A DNA stretch of 38,472 nucleotides from Chitinophagaceae bacterium (GCA_947469485.1 CANIPU010000021.1:1-38472), one strand, 5' to 3'. Numbered from the stretch's first letter, positions 17,541-27,290 are shown. Numbers and translations are program-made. The notes: generated by a model not told the origin, from the letters alone.

Positions 17541-18768
17541 GCATTTTAAAACACTCATTTCGTTTTTATTCCTGTTATTAATTGTTGCTGCTAATTCTTT
17601 TGCCCAGACAAAAGACGAACTGCAGAAGAAAAAAGATTCGCTGCTCAAAGAAATTGAGCAAATGCAAAAGGATCTCGACAAAACAAAAAAATCCAAAACC
17701 TCTTCACTCACCGAAGTAAAAGCGCTGCAGAAAAAAATATCATCGCGCGAAAAATTAATCGGCAATTACAATTCGCAACTCAACCAGATTGATAGTCAGA
17801 TAGGCGAAACAAAATCATCCATCAAAACAATGGATGGCAATTTAACCAAGCTGAAAAAAAATTATGCCGTCATGGTTTACACGGCCTACAAACACCGCAG
17901 CACATACAGTCGCTTGTTGTTTGTCTTGTCCGCCGAAAGTTTTAACGATGCAGTGCGCCGCATTCTATACCTCCGTAAATACAGCGCCTACCGCCGCACC
18001 CAGGCCGATTTAATAGTGCAGACAAAAACCACATTAACCGGAAAAGTAAAAGTGCTGAGCAAGCAGAAAAACGAAAAGAAAGAATTGCTCACGCAACAGC
18101 AGGCAGAAAAAGATAAACTGCAAAAAGAAAAATCAGATAAAGACAAAGTGGTAAAACAACTTTCCACGCAGGAGAAAAAAATAAAAGCCGACCTCGCAAA
18201 AAAGAAAACCGAGCAAACCAAACTCAACAAGCTCATATCCGATGCCATTAAAAAAGAAATAGCGGCTAGCACAAAAAAAACCACCACCACCGGCACCAAT
18301 TCCAAAACCACCACCGGCGGCACCATCACCACCACACCCGAAATCGCGGCAATGTCCAGTTCATTCGCTGCCAACATTGGCAAATTTCCGTGGCCTGTCG
18401 AGCAGGGAGTCATCATCGAATCGTTCGGCACACATCCGCATCCCGTTTTAAAAAATGTCACCACAAAAAATAATGGCTGCGATATAAAAACAAATGGCGG
18501 CGCCAATGTGCGCAGCATATTCAAAGGCACTGTGGTCAGCGTGCTCGCCAATCCCGGTTACCATACGGCGGTCATCATTCGTCACGGCGATTACTTCACC
18601 GTTTACAGCAACATGGCAAGTGTAACAGTCAAGCCAAACGACAAAGTAGAAACCAAGCAATCCATCGGTCGTGCCTACACCGATAAAGAAGAAGGCACCA
18701 TGGTTCACCTCGAAATATGGAAGGGCACCACCTTGCTAGATCCAGAAAACTGGCTGGCGCAGAAGTAA
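17533..18768 (+). CDS. EnvC-like murein hydrolase activator, degenerate LytM domain, 411 aa
   Basis: A signal peptide (1-24, ending SFA-Q) is followed by a long Lys/Glu/Gln-rich coiled coil (about 27-245), a Thr-rich low-complexity linker (about 246-275) and a C-terminal M23/LytM domain (about 285-411). The LytM metal site is incomplete: the first His of HxGxD is replaced (NNGCD, Asn313) and the first His of HxH is Met390, while Asp317 and His392 remain. EnvC proteins are inactive LytM proteins of this kind that activate amidases splitting septal peptidoglycan, so an activator role is more likely than a hydrolase. It overlaps the DUF4292 stop by 8 bp. Confidence 0.85.
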   Translation: MNKHFKTLISFLFLLLIVAANSFAQTKDELQKKKDSLLKEIEQMQKDLDKTKKSKTSSLTEVKALQKKISSREKLIGNYNSQLNQIDSQIGETKSSIKTMDGNLTKLKKNYAVMVYTAYKHRSTYSRLLFVLSAESFNDAVRRILYLRKYSAYRRTQADLIVQTKTTLTGKVKVLSKQKNEKKELLTQQQAEKDKLQKEKSDKDKVVKQLSTQEKKIKADLAKKKTEQTKLNKLISDAIKKEIAASTKKTTTTGTNSKTTTGGTITTTPEIAAMSSSFAANIGKFPWPVEQGVIIESFGTHPHPVLKNVTTKNNGCDIKTNGGANVRSIFKGTVVSVLANPGYHTAVIIRHGDYFTVYSNMASVTVKPNDKVETKQSIGRAYTDKEEGTMVHLEIWKGTTLLDPENWLAQK

Positions 18769-18821
18769 TTTTTCACTCTTCCCTTTTTCAATCTACATTT
18801 ACACCCACAATACAATCAGCA

Positions 18822-19037
18822 ATGCAACACATTCTTTTACTAAGCTTACCCGGCGGCAGCGAGTGGTTCCTTATTCTATTGGTAGTGCTTCTGTTTTTCG
18901 GAGGAAAAAAAATACCTGAACTGATGCGCGGCATCGGAAAAGGAGTTCGTGAATTCAACAGCGCCAAGGCAAATGTTGAAGCCGAAATTGAAAAGGGCAT
19001 GAAAGAAGAAGAACCAAAAAAAGAAATACCTAAATAA
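18822..19037 (+). CDS. tatA: Twin-arginine translocase subunit TatA/E, 71 aa
   Basis: One N-terminal membrane segment ([20 protein letters not shown]) is followed by the amphipathic helix [20 protein letters not shown] and a charged Glu/Lys-rich tail. The [16 protein letters not shown] hinge is the family signature. TatA forms the pore through which folded proteins with twin-arginine signals cross the inner membrane. The frame is open upstream into envC; the ATG at 18822 gives the normal start. TatC is not in the window. It sits 53 bp after envC and 29 bp before gatA. Confidence 0.95.
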   Translation: MQHILLLSLPGGSEWFLILLVVLLFFGGKKIPELMRGIGKGVREFNSAKANVEAEIEKGMKEEEPKKEIPK

Positions 19038-19066
19038 ACAGGTACTTAAAACGCTCATTCAAAAAA

Positions 19067-20488
19067 TTGAATCCGCTTTACTCATCATTATCGCAAGTCA
19101 AATCTGACTTGGAGAGTGGAAAGACTGACTGTATAAGTCTGGTAAAACATTATCTCTCCAATATTGAAAAGAAAAAACACCTAAATGCTTTTCTCGAGGT
19201 GTATGCCGAAGAAGCATTGCAGCTGGCGGCCCTTGTTGACGAAAAAATAAAAAACAAAACTGCAGGTCGTTTAGCCGGAATGGTGATTGCGCTGAAAGAT
19301 GTGCTGTGCCACAAGGGACACAAAGTTTCTTCTTCGTCAAAAATTCTGAAAGGATTCACTTCACTTTATTCAGGAACTGCTGTTGAGCGCTTGCTGAATG
19401 AAGATGCCATAATCATAGGCAGAACCAACTGCGATGAATTTGCAATGGGTTCGTCGAACGAAAATTCGGCATACGGAAATGTGAAAAATGGTTTGGATGA
19501 ACAAAAGGTTCCGGGTGGTTCGTCAGGTGGAAGTGCAGTGGCAGTGCAAATGGATATGTGCCTCGCTTCGCTGGGAACTGATACCGGCGGAAGCATTCGT
19601 CAGCCCGCATCGTTCTGCGGAGTGATAGGAATAAAACCAACCTACGGAAGAATTTCGCGCTACGGATTAGTTGCTTATGCATCATCGTTCGACCAGATTG
19701 GCCCGTTCACACACACCATTTCTGATACAGCATTGTTGTTGGAAATCATGTCGGGTGCAGATGATTTCGACAGCACTGCTTCATCAAAACCGGTTGAGAA
19801 ATATTCTGAGAAACTCAACTTCAATCGCAAAGCAAAAATTGCCGTGTTTTCCGATTGCATCAATCATCCCGGAATTGACATTGAAATAAAAAGCCGCACG
19901 CTCAATTACATTGAAGAATTAAAATCAGCTGGACACGAAATTGAGTTCATTGATTTTCCGTATCTCGATTACCTGGTTCCGACTTACTATGTTTTAACAA
20001 CTGCCGAAGCATCATCGAATCTTTCGCGCTTCGATGGAATTCGTTTCGGATTTAAAAGTGAAAATGCAGTTGACCTTGAATCTACTTACAAAAGAAATCG
20101 CAGCGAAGGATTTGGTGAAGAAGTGAAGCGCCGGATTATGCTCGGTACTTTTGTTTTAAGCGCAGGATTTTATGATGCGTATTACACCAAGGGACAAAAA
20201 GTTCGCAGACTGATTAAAGAAAAAACAGAAGAAATTTTATCGCGCTTCGATTTTATTTTAACTCCGACCACACCCACCACAGCTTTCGGTTTAGGTGATA
20301 AAACCGATGACCCGATTGCCATGTATCTCGCAGATATTTTTACAGTACAGGCACCAATTGCGGGTATCCCTGCTATCACACTTCCATTGTTTCAGCATAG
20401 CAACGGAATGCCTTATGGCCTGCAATTGATGGCAGGTAGTTATAAAGAATCAGAATTATTAGCATTTTCTTCTGATTTGATGAAATAA
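19067..20488 (+). CDS. gatA: Glutamyl/aspartyl-tRNA amidotransferase subunit A, TTG start, 473 aa
   Basis: This is an amidase-signature enzyme with the full catalytic set: Lys77 in IALKDVLCHKG, the cis-Ser at 152 in GGSSGGSAVAV and nucleophile Ser176 in GTDTGGSIRQPASFCG. GatA frees ammonia from glutamine for GatB, which amidates misacylated Glu-tRNAGln or Asp-tRNAAsn. Close similarity to GatA outside the core (LTPTTPTTAFGLG, AGIPAITLPL) argues against a generic amidase. No in-frame ATG or GTG exists between the upstream stop codon at 19031 and the conserved N-terminus; TTG at 19067, followed by NPLYSSLSQVKSDL, fits best. gatB and gatC are not in the window. Confidence 0.93.
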   Translation: MNPLYSSLSQVKSDLESGKTDCISLVKHYLSNIEKKKHLNAFLEVYAEEALQLAALVDEKIKNKTAGRLAGMVIALKDVLCHKGHKVSSSSKILKGFTSLYSGTAVERLLNEDAIIIGRTNCDEFAMGSSNENSAYGNVKNGLDEQKVPGGSSGGSAVAVQMDMCLASLGTDTGGSIRQPASFCGVIGIKPTYGRISRYGLVAYASSFDQIGPFTHTISDTALLLEIMSGADDFDSTASSKPVEKYSEKLNFNRKAKIAVFSDCINHPGIDIEIKSRTLNYIEELKSAGHEIEFIDFPYLDYLVPTYYVLTTAEASSNLSRFDGIRFGFKSENAVDLESTYKRNRSEGFGEEVKRRIMLGTFVLSAGFYDAYYTKGQKVRRLIKEKTEEILSRFDFILTPTTPTTAFGLGDKTDDPIAMYLADIFTVQAPIAGIPAITLPLFQHSNGMPYGLQLMAGSYKESELLAFSSDLMK

Positions 20489-20614
20489 ATTCATCAAAAA
20501 TTCGTCTTCCCTTTCAAAACAAAATTTAAAGTAAATCGTAAAGCATTTTTTCGCTTTCGGTAACTTTTTTAGACATTTCGTTTTTTAGTTAAGGAAATGA
20601 ATGGTTTTGAGGTG

Positions 20615-20643
20615 TTGTTTAATAAAAATGGATTCCTATTTTG
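20615..20643 (+). promoter_or_regulatory. Candidate Bacteroidota-type promoter upstream of mltD
   Basis: TTG (20615-20617), 19 bases, then TATTTTG (20637-20643). The spacing matches the Bacteroidota consensus TTTG-N19-TAnnTTTG, but the -7 box is one base short. It lies 45 bp before the mltD start in a 199-bp gap with no gene. Confidence 0.35.
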
Positions 20644-20687
20644 CGAGCTAACATTTTTTCATCTGTGTAAACAAAATTGAAACAGTA

Positions 20688-22202
20688 ATGACGAAGCTGA
20701 ACAACTTTAAAAAACTTACTGCAACCTTTCTCTTCGCCTTTGGTTGCTGCATTTTAAACAGTTTGAGCACTTATGCTCAACAACCGCTCAACAGCATTAA
20801 CACCACCATTTCTCCGGCACCATTTATTAATAATGGAATGGATAGCATCAATGCAGTTGACAATTCACTCGATTCGTTAATCATGGAAACTTATGGCGAA
20901 AACAACTATAACCGTTTCCCGACTTTCGAAGATTCAGTCTATGATGCTCGATTGAAATCTTTCAATACCGTAATGCCACTTGTTTATAATGAAGAAGTGA
21001 AAAAATTCATTGACCTCTACACTTTACGCAGGCGCGATCAGGTAGAAAGAATGCTGGGGTTAAGTAAATTTTACTTTCCGATTTTCGAAAAAATATTAGT
21101 TGAAAATGGAGTGCCTGCCGATTTAAAATACATGGCTATTATAGAATCTGCATTAAATCCAATGGCTATTTCAAAATCAGGTGCAGTTGGATTATGGCAG
21201 TTTATGCCTGGAACTGCAAAGGTTTATGATTTAACAGTTAACTCTTATCTGGATGAACGCAGAGATATTATCCGATCTACCGAAGGTGCAGCTGCATACA
21301 TGAAAAACTCATACAACATTTATGGTGATTGGTTTTTAGCAATTGCTTCTTATAACTGTGGTCCGGGAAATGTAAACAAGGCTATTGCAATGTCTGGTGG
21401 CAAAATGGATTTCTGGTCAATCAGCAAGTACCTTCCAAAAGAAACACGCTCCTATGTTCCGGCATTTGTTGCCGCTATGTATGTGATGAATTATTACTAT
21501 GCACATGACTTGCATGTAAGAGAACCTGAACAAAGTGTTTGCGAAATATCAACAGTAGATGTGTATCAGAAATTAAGTTGCGAGCAGGTTGCTAAATACA
21601 CGAACCTTTCAGTTGAAATGGTGAAGTTTTTAAATCCGGGTTTGCGTACCAATGTTATACCGGCATTTAACGAACCCTATGCATTAAAACTTCCATCTGA
21701 TAAATATTGTGTTTATGATGCAATGAAAGATTCAATCATTTGTGCATCTAAAAATTGTCTGGTAAAAAATTATACTTCTTACAACGGAGTAAAAGGAAAT
21801 TACTACACACATACTGTTCGCAGTGGTGAATCGTTGGGACTGATTGCTTCAAAAAATAAATGCACAGTTGCTCAGTTAAAATCATGGAATGTGATTCACA
21901 ACAACATGATTTATGCAGGACAGAAAATAAAAATTTACAGCGGCAATGGATACAGCGAATCGCATCCGACAAGTGGAACAAAAACTACCACTACCACTTC
22001 AACAACAAAACCTACCACAACATCCACATCGTCTTCTTCAACAGGAACAAAAACTATTTATTATAAAGTTAAATCAGGAGACTCACTTTGGGCCATTGCA
22101 AATAAATACAGCGGTGTAACAGTTGCTGAAATAAAAGCTGCGAACTCACCTTCAAAATGGTCGCATCTGCAACCAGGGATGGTCTTGAAGATTAATCTGT
22201 AA
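20688..22202 (+). CDS. mltD: MltD-like lytic transglycosylase with two LysM domains, 504 aa
   Basis: A signal peptide (about 1-30) is followed by a helical region and an SLT domain (about 135-260), in which MAIIESALNPMAISKSGAVG carries the catalytic Glu153, and GLWQFMPGTA and ASYNCGPGNVNKAI are classic family blocks. LysM 1 (about 369-412) starts THTVRSGESLGLIA; a Thr/Ser-rich linker (about 425-450) precedes LysM 2 (about 455-504), with YKVKSGDSLWAIANKY. The enzyme cleaves the glycan strands of peptidoglycan to 1,6-anhydro ends and holds the wall through LysM. It is monocistronic, with a 199-bp upstream gap and a terminator downstream. No lipobox is evident, unlike E. coli MltD. Confidence 0.92.
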   Translation: MTKLNNFKKLTATFLFAFGCCILNSLSTYAQQPLNSINTTISPAPFINNGMDSINAVDNSLDSLIMETYGENNYNRFPTFEDSVYDARLKSFNTVMPLVYNEEVKKFIDLYTLRRRDQVERMLGLSKFYFPIFEKILVENGVPADLKYMAIIESALNPMAISKSGAVGLWQFMPGTAKVYDLTVNSYLDERRDIIRSTEGAAAYMKNSYNIYGDWFLAIASYNCGPGNVNKAIAMSGGKMDFWSISKYLPKETRSYVPAFVAAMYVMNYYYAHDLHVREPEQSVCEISTVDVYQKLSCEQVAKYTNLSVEMVKFLNPGLRTNVIPAFNEPYALKLPSDKYCVYDAMKDSIICASKNCLVKNYTSYNGVKGNYYTHTVRSGESLGLIASKNKCTVAQLKSWNVIHNNMIYAGQKIKIYSGNGYSESHPTSGTKTTTTTSTTKPTTTSTSSSSTGTKTIYYKVKSGDSLWAIANKYSGVTVAEIKAANSPSKWSHLQPGMVLKINL

Positions 22203-22223
22203 AATAAATTTCAATTTGAAATA

Positions 22224-22255
22224 AAAAAGTCCGGCTTGCCCGGACTTTTTTTATT
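22224..22255. terminator. Bidirectional terminator between mltD and the glycosyltransferase gene
   Basis: An 11-bp perfect stem, AAAAAGTCCGG (22224-22234) against CCGGACTTTTT (22240-22250), has a 5-nt loop and A- and T-runs on both sides. It serves the two convergent genes. Confidence 0.88.
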
Positions 22256-22268
22256 TATCTGAAAAATT

Positions 22269-23690
22269 TTATTGAACAGTTTTATTCTTCTGAAAGAGCC
22301 GTTCATACCACATATTAAAAACAAAAGCTGCAGGTATCAGCATTAAAATATCTGCAGGAAGAAAATATCGCATTTCTATATTTCGGAATTGTGGAGATGT
22401 ACCTGTACACAGCACAATATATAATGCTATAAAATATAAGCCAATAACAATTGATGCATTTCTCAATGTCTCTCTTTGTTTAAACATAAGCCACAATCCA
22501 AACATTCCTATTAGAAGAAGGAAAGTTCTATAAATAAACAAAAGGGAAGCAGCTTTTCGAATAAATGTTTTTGTATCATAAAGTGTCAATTTAAATAGTG
22601 CTTTTTTAAAATTTTGCAAAGGGACTTTGATCCAAAAATTTATCGGATTATTCTCAATCTGTTCTTGTCTTAAATCATCATAAATTTGCTTAATTTCAAT
22701 ATTGCAATTACTGTTTGTTATTGGTTGTTTCCAATATTCCCGCCAATAACTAAATCCTCGTCCGCAGTTTTGAGATAAATATGTAACTCTTTCAAGTTTC
22801 AATGAGTCTTCTGAGCTTAGATAAGAATCTTTTGGCCATTCAACTTTTTCGTTATGAATAATTTGGGAAAACTGAGGCTCCCACTCTGCTTTTACCGAAA
22901 AAATGTATTGCATAAAGGATAATGCATCTACATCCCAATTATTAATGCCACGCAAATCCTGAGTCAAAATTACTTTTTGATAATTTACATAATTTCTTAT
23001 TGGCCAAGGAGCATATGCAAAAAGAAACATACCTAAAAAATAAATTGATTTTTTAAAAAGAGGAAATTCAAATTGGTAAATAACTATTAAAACAAAAAGG
23101 AAAACAGGAACTAATAAAAGCAATTGAGGGCGAAATAGTACGGCTAAGCCTATAAATAAACCGCTTAAATGAAATTTATTTTGTGAAGGGTGAAAGAAGT
23201 AATTTAATGAAAGAAAAAGTAATACAATACTTATATATTCAGAATAAACAATTGGAGTCCAAATAATAATAAAAGGATAAATTGAATAAATGAAACTAAG
23301 TATTAATGCGACTCTTTTATTATTAAAAATTTTAATTCCAACTTCATAAACGAGTATTATTACAAAAAAATCTATAATAACTTGTGTCCATGCAATTATT
23401 GGAATTGCTAATTCCCAATTTTGACCACAAATCATATAAAAAATCCCAATAAAAAAACTATATCCAGGCATTCTTGCAAAATATCCATATTCTGCCCCAT
23501 GTAAGTCAATAGAATAAGTTCCATGATTAATCAAGTTGGAAATACAAATTTGCCATAATTGAGTGTCGCCATCTATAAAGAAATTTTCTCTATTAAAGTA
23601 ATATTTCGCACCAAACAATACGAATAGAATTCTTAGTAAGAAACCAAAAATTGCAATTATAAGAAGTGTCTTCTCTAATTTTATTTTCAT
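22269..23690 (-). CDS. Polytopic GT-C type glycosyltransferase (GT39/ArnT-like), 473 aa
   Basis: About 10-12 hydrophobic segments are present. An acidic DGDTQLW motif sits in the first extracytoplasmic loop (about residues 40-46), where GT-C enzymes keep catalytic acidic residues, and GYFARMPGYSFFIGIFY is typical of the dolichyl-phosphate mannosyltransferase / ArnT superfamily. Such enzymes take a sugar from a polyprenyl phosphate carrier on the outer face of the inner membrane and place it on lipid, glycan or protein. The preceding GT2 gene, 11 bp away, is of the kind that makes the polyprenyl-phosphate sugar donor, so the two likely form a pathway (inference). The gene is visibly more A+T-rich than its neighbours. 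The acceptor is unknown. Confidence 0.75.
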   Translation of the reverse strand: MKIKLEKTLLIIAIFGFLLRILFVLFGAKYYFNRENFFIDGDTQLWQICISNLINHGTYSIDLHGAEYGYFARMPGYSFFIGIFYMICGQNWELAIPIIAWTQVIIDFFVIILVYEVGIKIFNNKRVALILSFIYSIYPFIIIWTPIVYSEYISIVLLFLSLNYFFHPSQNKFHLSGLFIGLAVLFRPQLLLLVPVFLFVLIVIYQFEFPLFKKSIYFLGMFLFAYAPWPIRNYVNYQKVILTQDLRGINNWDVDALSFMQYIFSVKAEWEPQFSQIIHNEKVEWPKDSYLSSEDSLKLERVTYLSQNCGRGFSYWREYWKQPITNSNCNIEIKQIYDDLRQEQIENNPINFWIKVPLQNFKKALFKLTLYDTKTFIRKAASLLFIYRTFLLLIGMFGLWLMFKQRETLRNASIVIGLYFIALYIVLCTGTSPQFRNIEMRYFLPADILMLIPAAFVFNMWYERLFQKNKTVQ

Positions 23691-23701
23691 AAAAGTTAAA
23701 A

Positions 23702-24619
23702 TTAATCTAAAAATTCTCTTACAATAAAAATGGGGCGATTCTGAGTTTCAACAAAAATGCGATGAATATATTCTCCCACTATTCCAAGGAAAAACAATTG
23801 TACGCTTCCTAAAAAATAAATACTCACCAATATAGAAGTCCAACCACTTATTGCATCACCGGTCAGTTTTTTATATAGAACAATCGAAGAGCCGCCTAAA
23901 GAAAATAAAATTCCAAGCAATCCAATTATCCAACACAAACGAATCGGAACTTTGGAAAATGAAAACAGCGCATCTAATGCGAGTTTAAATAGTCGATTAA
24001 AATTCATTTTCGCTTCACCCGATTCGCGATCCGGTCGTTCGTATTCAACAAAGCCCTGACGGAATCCGATAAAATATCTGAGCCCTGGCAAGTATCGATT
24101 TTTTTCTTGCAGATTTAAAAATGCATTCAATGCTTTGCGATTCATCATCGAAAAATTTCCAACATTCGCGGGAGCATTAATATTCGATAAACGACTGAAT
24201 ATTTTATGAAATAATAAAATGATAATCCGTTTTAGAAATTTCTCTTTCCTTCCTTTTCGATGACCAAACACTACATCAAAATTTCCGGTGCTTAATAATT
24301 TATGCATCTCAGAAAAAAGTCTCGGTGGGTCCTGTAGGTCGCCATCCATCATTCCTACAAATTCTCCTTTAGCATAATTTAAACCTGCGGTATAAGCTGC
24401 CTGATGACCAAAATTTCTGCTGAGCACAACTATTTTTATTCGCGTTTCTTTTTTCCGGTATTCAATTAGTTTGTTTAGGCTTTCGTCCATGCTACCGTCA
24501 TCCACACAAATAATTTCAAAATCTTCAGAAAACTGTTTCAGCGACTTTACAGATTCATCCAATAGTCGGTCAATCAAAAGTTCTTCATTATAAATCGGGA
24601 TGACCAAAGAAATTTTCAT
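23702..24619 (-). CDS. GT2 family glycosyltransferase, polyprenyl-phosphate sugar synthase-like, 305 aa
   Basis: The GT-A domain (about 1-220) starts MKISLVIPIYNEE and has CVDDGSMDESL, LSRNFGHQAAYTAGL and the nucleotide and metal motif MMDGDLQDPP. Two C-terminal hydrophobic segments (about 225-250 and 260-285) follow. This is the layout of GtrB/ArnC/DPM1-type enzymes, which transfer a sugar from a nucleotide donor to undecaprenyl phosphate on the cytoplasmic face. The ATG at 24619 gives the canonical N-terminus; a TTG two codons upstream is less likely. It is the first gene of a two-gene unit with the polytopic glycosyltransferase. The sugar is unknown. Confidence 0.88.
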   Translation of the reverse strand: MKISLVIPIYNEELLIDRLLDESVKSLKQFSEDFEIICVDDGSMDESLNKLIEYRKKETRIKIVVLSRNFGHQAAYTAGLNYAKGEFVGMMDGDLQDPPRLFSEMHKLLSTGNFDVVFGHRKGRKEKFLKRIIILLFHKIFSRLSNINAPANVGNFSMMNRKALNAFLNLQEKNRYLPGLRYFIGFRQGFVEYERPDRESGEAKMNFNRLFKLALDALFSFSKVPIRLCWIIGLLGILFSLGGSSIVLYKKLTGDAISGWTSILVSIYFLGSVQLFFLGIVGEYIHRIFVETQNRPIFIVREFLD

Positions 24620-24751
24620 TGACAAAATATTTACAGGCGTCTAAAATAAAATTCAAATTCAAAACTATTTTATTATTTCATTTTCAATATTATAGAAAGA
24701 AGTAGTTCTCATGACTTTTTAAAATCCGCCATTACATTTACTGCGCAAAAT

Positions 24752-27280
24752 ATGAATTTAAAAAATTACACAGCGGAGCAGTTAGCCAAAATGATGCGGG
24801 GCAAACTGGTACAGAAAGGTCAGCAGGTTTCAATTGAAAATTTATTACTCGATAGTCGTAAACTCACATTGGCCGAGTCAACAGCATTTTTTGCCATCAA
24901 GGGCGACAGACGAAACGGTCATCAGTTCATCAACGACTTATATAAAAAAGGTGTTCAGTGCTTTGTGATTTCTGAAACGGTTGACTCAAAATCTTTTGCT
25001 GATGCAAATTTCATTTCAGTAAAGGATACTGTGGTTGCATTGCAGAATCTCACTGCGGCGCATCGCAAACTTTTTAATATTCCTGTTTTTGGAATCACGG
25101 GCAGCAACGGAAAAACAATTGTAAAGGAGTGGCTCTTTCAATTGCTCGAACCCGATTATAACATTGTTCGCTCACCGAAAAGTTATAATTCGCAAATCGG
25201 TGTTCCATTATCAGTATGGCAAATTGCCCCTTACCACAACCTTGGAATTTTTGAAGCCGGAATTTCTCAGCCTGACGAAATGGGAAATCTTGAAAAAATT
25301 ATTCAACCCACAATTGGAATATTCACAAACATAGGTGGCGCCCACAACGAAGGTTTTCTCGACATCCGACAAAAAGTAAATGAGAAACTAAGACTGTTCA
25401 CGCGCGCAGAAATTGTTATCTTCTGCAGAGATTATCTCGACATCAACGAGTGCCTGGTTACGGCACGCGACCGAATGAAGAAAGCAGATTCTGATTTTGA
25501 TGGATTCAAAACTTTTTCGTGGACACGCAAAAATCTTGATGCCGATGTCATAATCAATGCTGTTCACAAAGTCGGTAACTACACCGAAATAGATGCGCAG
25601 ATAAAAGATAAGAATTACAATTTCAGTATTCCGTTTATTGATGAAGCAAGTATCGAAAACGGAATCAACTGCTGGATGCTGATGATGTACATGAAAATGG
25701 ATCCTGCAGTTATTGCCCAGCGTATGTTAGCACTGAATAAAATTGCAATGCGATTGGAGATGAAGGATGCAATCAATAATTGTTCGCTCATCAATGATTC
25801 GTACAACAGCGATTTGAATTCATTGAACATCGCTATGGATTTTCTCAATCAGCAAAAGCAACACAACCGCCGTACAATTATTTTATCAGACATACTTCAA
25901 TCCGGAATGTCGGAAGATGATTTGTATAAAGAAGTTTCGCAAATGGTGGTCACCAAAGGAGTGAGCCGTATCATCGGGATTGGAAAATCTGTTTTCAAAA
26001 AGCAGAAATATTTTACGGATAAAATAAATCTCGAGTCAAAATTTTATCAGAGCACCGAAGAATTTCTGAAAGATTTTCAAACTGAAAATTTCAAAGACGA
26101 AACCATTCTGCTCAAAGGAGCACGCTCATTTGAGTTTGAACGCATCAGTAAAAAACTCGAACAACAGGCGCACGAAACCATTCTCGAAATCAACCTCAAT
26201 CACCTCGCACAAAATCTCGAAGTGTATCAGTCCTTGCTTAAACCCGAAACCAAAATGATGGTGATGGTGAAAGCTTATTCATACGGCAGCGGAAGTTTTG
26301 AAATTGCGAGTGTGTTGCAGCAACATAAAGTAGATTATCTTACTGTTGCATATACTGATGAAGGAGTGGAGTTGCGTAAAGCCGGAATCACAATGCCTAT
26401 CATGGTCATGAATCCCGAAGCTGGTGGTTACGAAGATCTCATTCATTACCGCCTCGAACCTGAGATGTACAATATGCGTGCATTACGGCAGTTCAACAGC
26501 ATTGCACAAAATCACCACGAAAATTATCCGAAAGGTTACCCTGTTCACATCGAACTCGAAACCGGTATGCACCGGCTCGGCATTGAAGAAAGTGAATTAG
26601 ATGAAGTCATTCATTTACTCACTGAAGAATCTGCGTTGCAAGTCCAAACAGTTTTTTCTCACCTGGCCGCAAGTGAAGATATTACACTTGATGATTATAC
26701 AAAAACACAAATCACAACTTTCGAAAAACTCAGTTCACGAATAATCAGCCAACTAAAATATCCTGTGAGCCGCCACATTCTCAACTCATCGGGTATCACA
26801 CGATTCACTCATGCGCAATTTGAAATGGTTCGCCTCGGTCTGGGCTTGTATGGAATAGATTCAAGTAAAAAATTGCAGCAGAAACTGAAACCCGTTGGTA
26901 CATTAAAAACCCGCGTGTCGCAAATCAAACATTTGAAAGCAGGCGAAACCGTTGGTTACAACCGTGCCGGAAAAACGGAACAGGATACAATCATCGCTAC
27001 AGTTGGAATCGGTTATGCCGATGGATTAAGCCGCCGCCTCAGTAATGGTGTGGGTCAAATGCTGGTGAAAAATAAATCCGCCAACATCATCGGTAAAGTG
27101 TGCATGGACATGACCATGCTTGATGTAACAGCTATTCCTGGTGTAGAAGAAGGCGACGAAGTAATTGTATTCGGCGAAGAACTGCCGCTGCAAACCATTG
27201 CAGAAAAAAGCGGTACCATTCCCTATGAAGTAATGACCGGCATCTCGCGAAGAGTGAAGCGGGTTTATTTTCAGGAATAA
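24752..27280 (+). CDS. murF-alr: Bifunctional MurF ligase / alanine racemase fusion, 842 aa
   Basis: The N-terminal part (about 1-470) is MurF, with the Mur ligase ATP loop GITGSNGKT (114-122), SYNSQIGVPLSVW, EAGISQPDEM and DSYNSDLNSL. It joins D-Ala-D-Ala to the UDP-MurNAc-tripeptide. From about residue 475 (ETILEINLNHLAQNL) a complete alanine racemase follows: PLP-binding Lys507 in MVKAYSYGSG, ELETGMHRLGIEE, RLGLGLYGID and catalytic Tyr736 in GYNRAGKTE, plus VCMDMTMLDV. The racemase supplies the D-alanine used for the MurF substrate, so the fusion joins consecutive needs of one pathway. Fusions of this kind are known in Bacteroidota. MurF P-loop Lys and both racemase bases are present, so both halves should be active. 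Confidence 0.95.
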   Translation: MNLKNYTAEQLAKMMRGKLVQKGQQVSIENLLLDSRKLTLAESTAFFAIKGDRRNGHQFINDLYKKGVQCFVISETVDSKSFADANFISVKDTVVALQNLTAAHRKLFNIPVFGITGSNGKTIVKEWLFQLLEPDYNIVRSPKSYNSQIGVPLSVWQIAPYHNLGIFEAGISQPDEMGNLEKIIQPTIGIFTNIGGAHNEGFLDIRQKVNEKLRLFTRAEIVIFCRDYLDINECLVTARDRMKKADSDFDGFKTFSWTRKNLDADVIINAVHKVGNYTEIDAQIKDKNYNFSIPFIDEASIENGINCWMLMMYMKMDPAVIAQRMLALNKIAMRLEMKDAINNCSLINDSYNSDLNSLNIAMDFLNQQKQHNRRTIILSDILQSGMSEDDLYKEVSQMVVTKGVSRIIGIGKSVFKKQKYFTDKINLESKFYQSTEEFLKDFQTENFKDETILLKGARSFEFERISKKLEQQAHETILEINLNHLAQNLEVYQSLLKPETKMMVMVKAYSYGSGSFEIASVLQQHKVDYLTVAYTDEGVELRKAGITMPIMVMNPEAGGYEDLIHYRLEPEMYNMRALRQFNSIAQNHHENYPKGYPVHIELETGMHRLGIEESELDEVIHLLTEESALQVQTVFSHLAASEDITLDDYTKTQITTFEKLSSRIISQLKYPVSRHILNSSGITRFTHAQFEMVRLGLGLYGIDSSKKLQQKLKPVGTLKTRVSQIKHLKAGETVGYNRAGKTEQDTIIATVGIGYADGLSRRLSNGVGQMLVKNKSANIIGKVCMDMTMLDVTAIPGVEEGDEVIVFGEELPLQTIAEKSGTIPYEVMTGISRRVKRVYFQE

Positions 27281-27290
27281 TTGCTTTGTT

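Noticed and set aside
17988-18551. Long open frame of 187 codons opposite envC
   Set aside because: It is the antisense shadow of a Lys/Thr-rich coiled-coil gene, gives a Cys/Phe/Ser-rich product with no family features, and overlaps a well-supported CDS completely.
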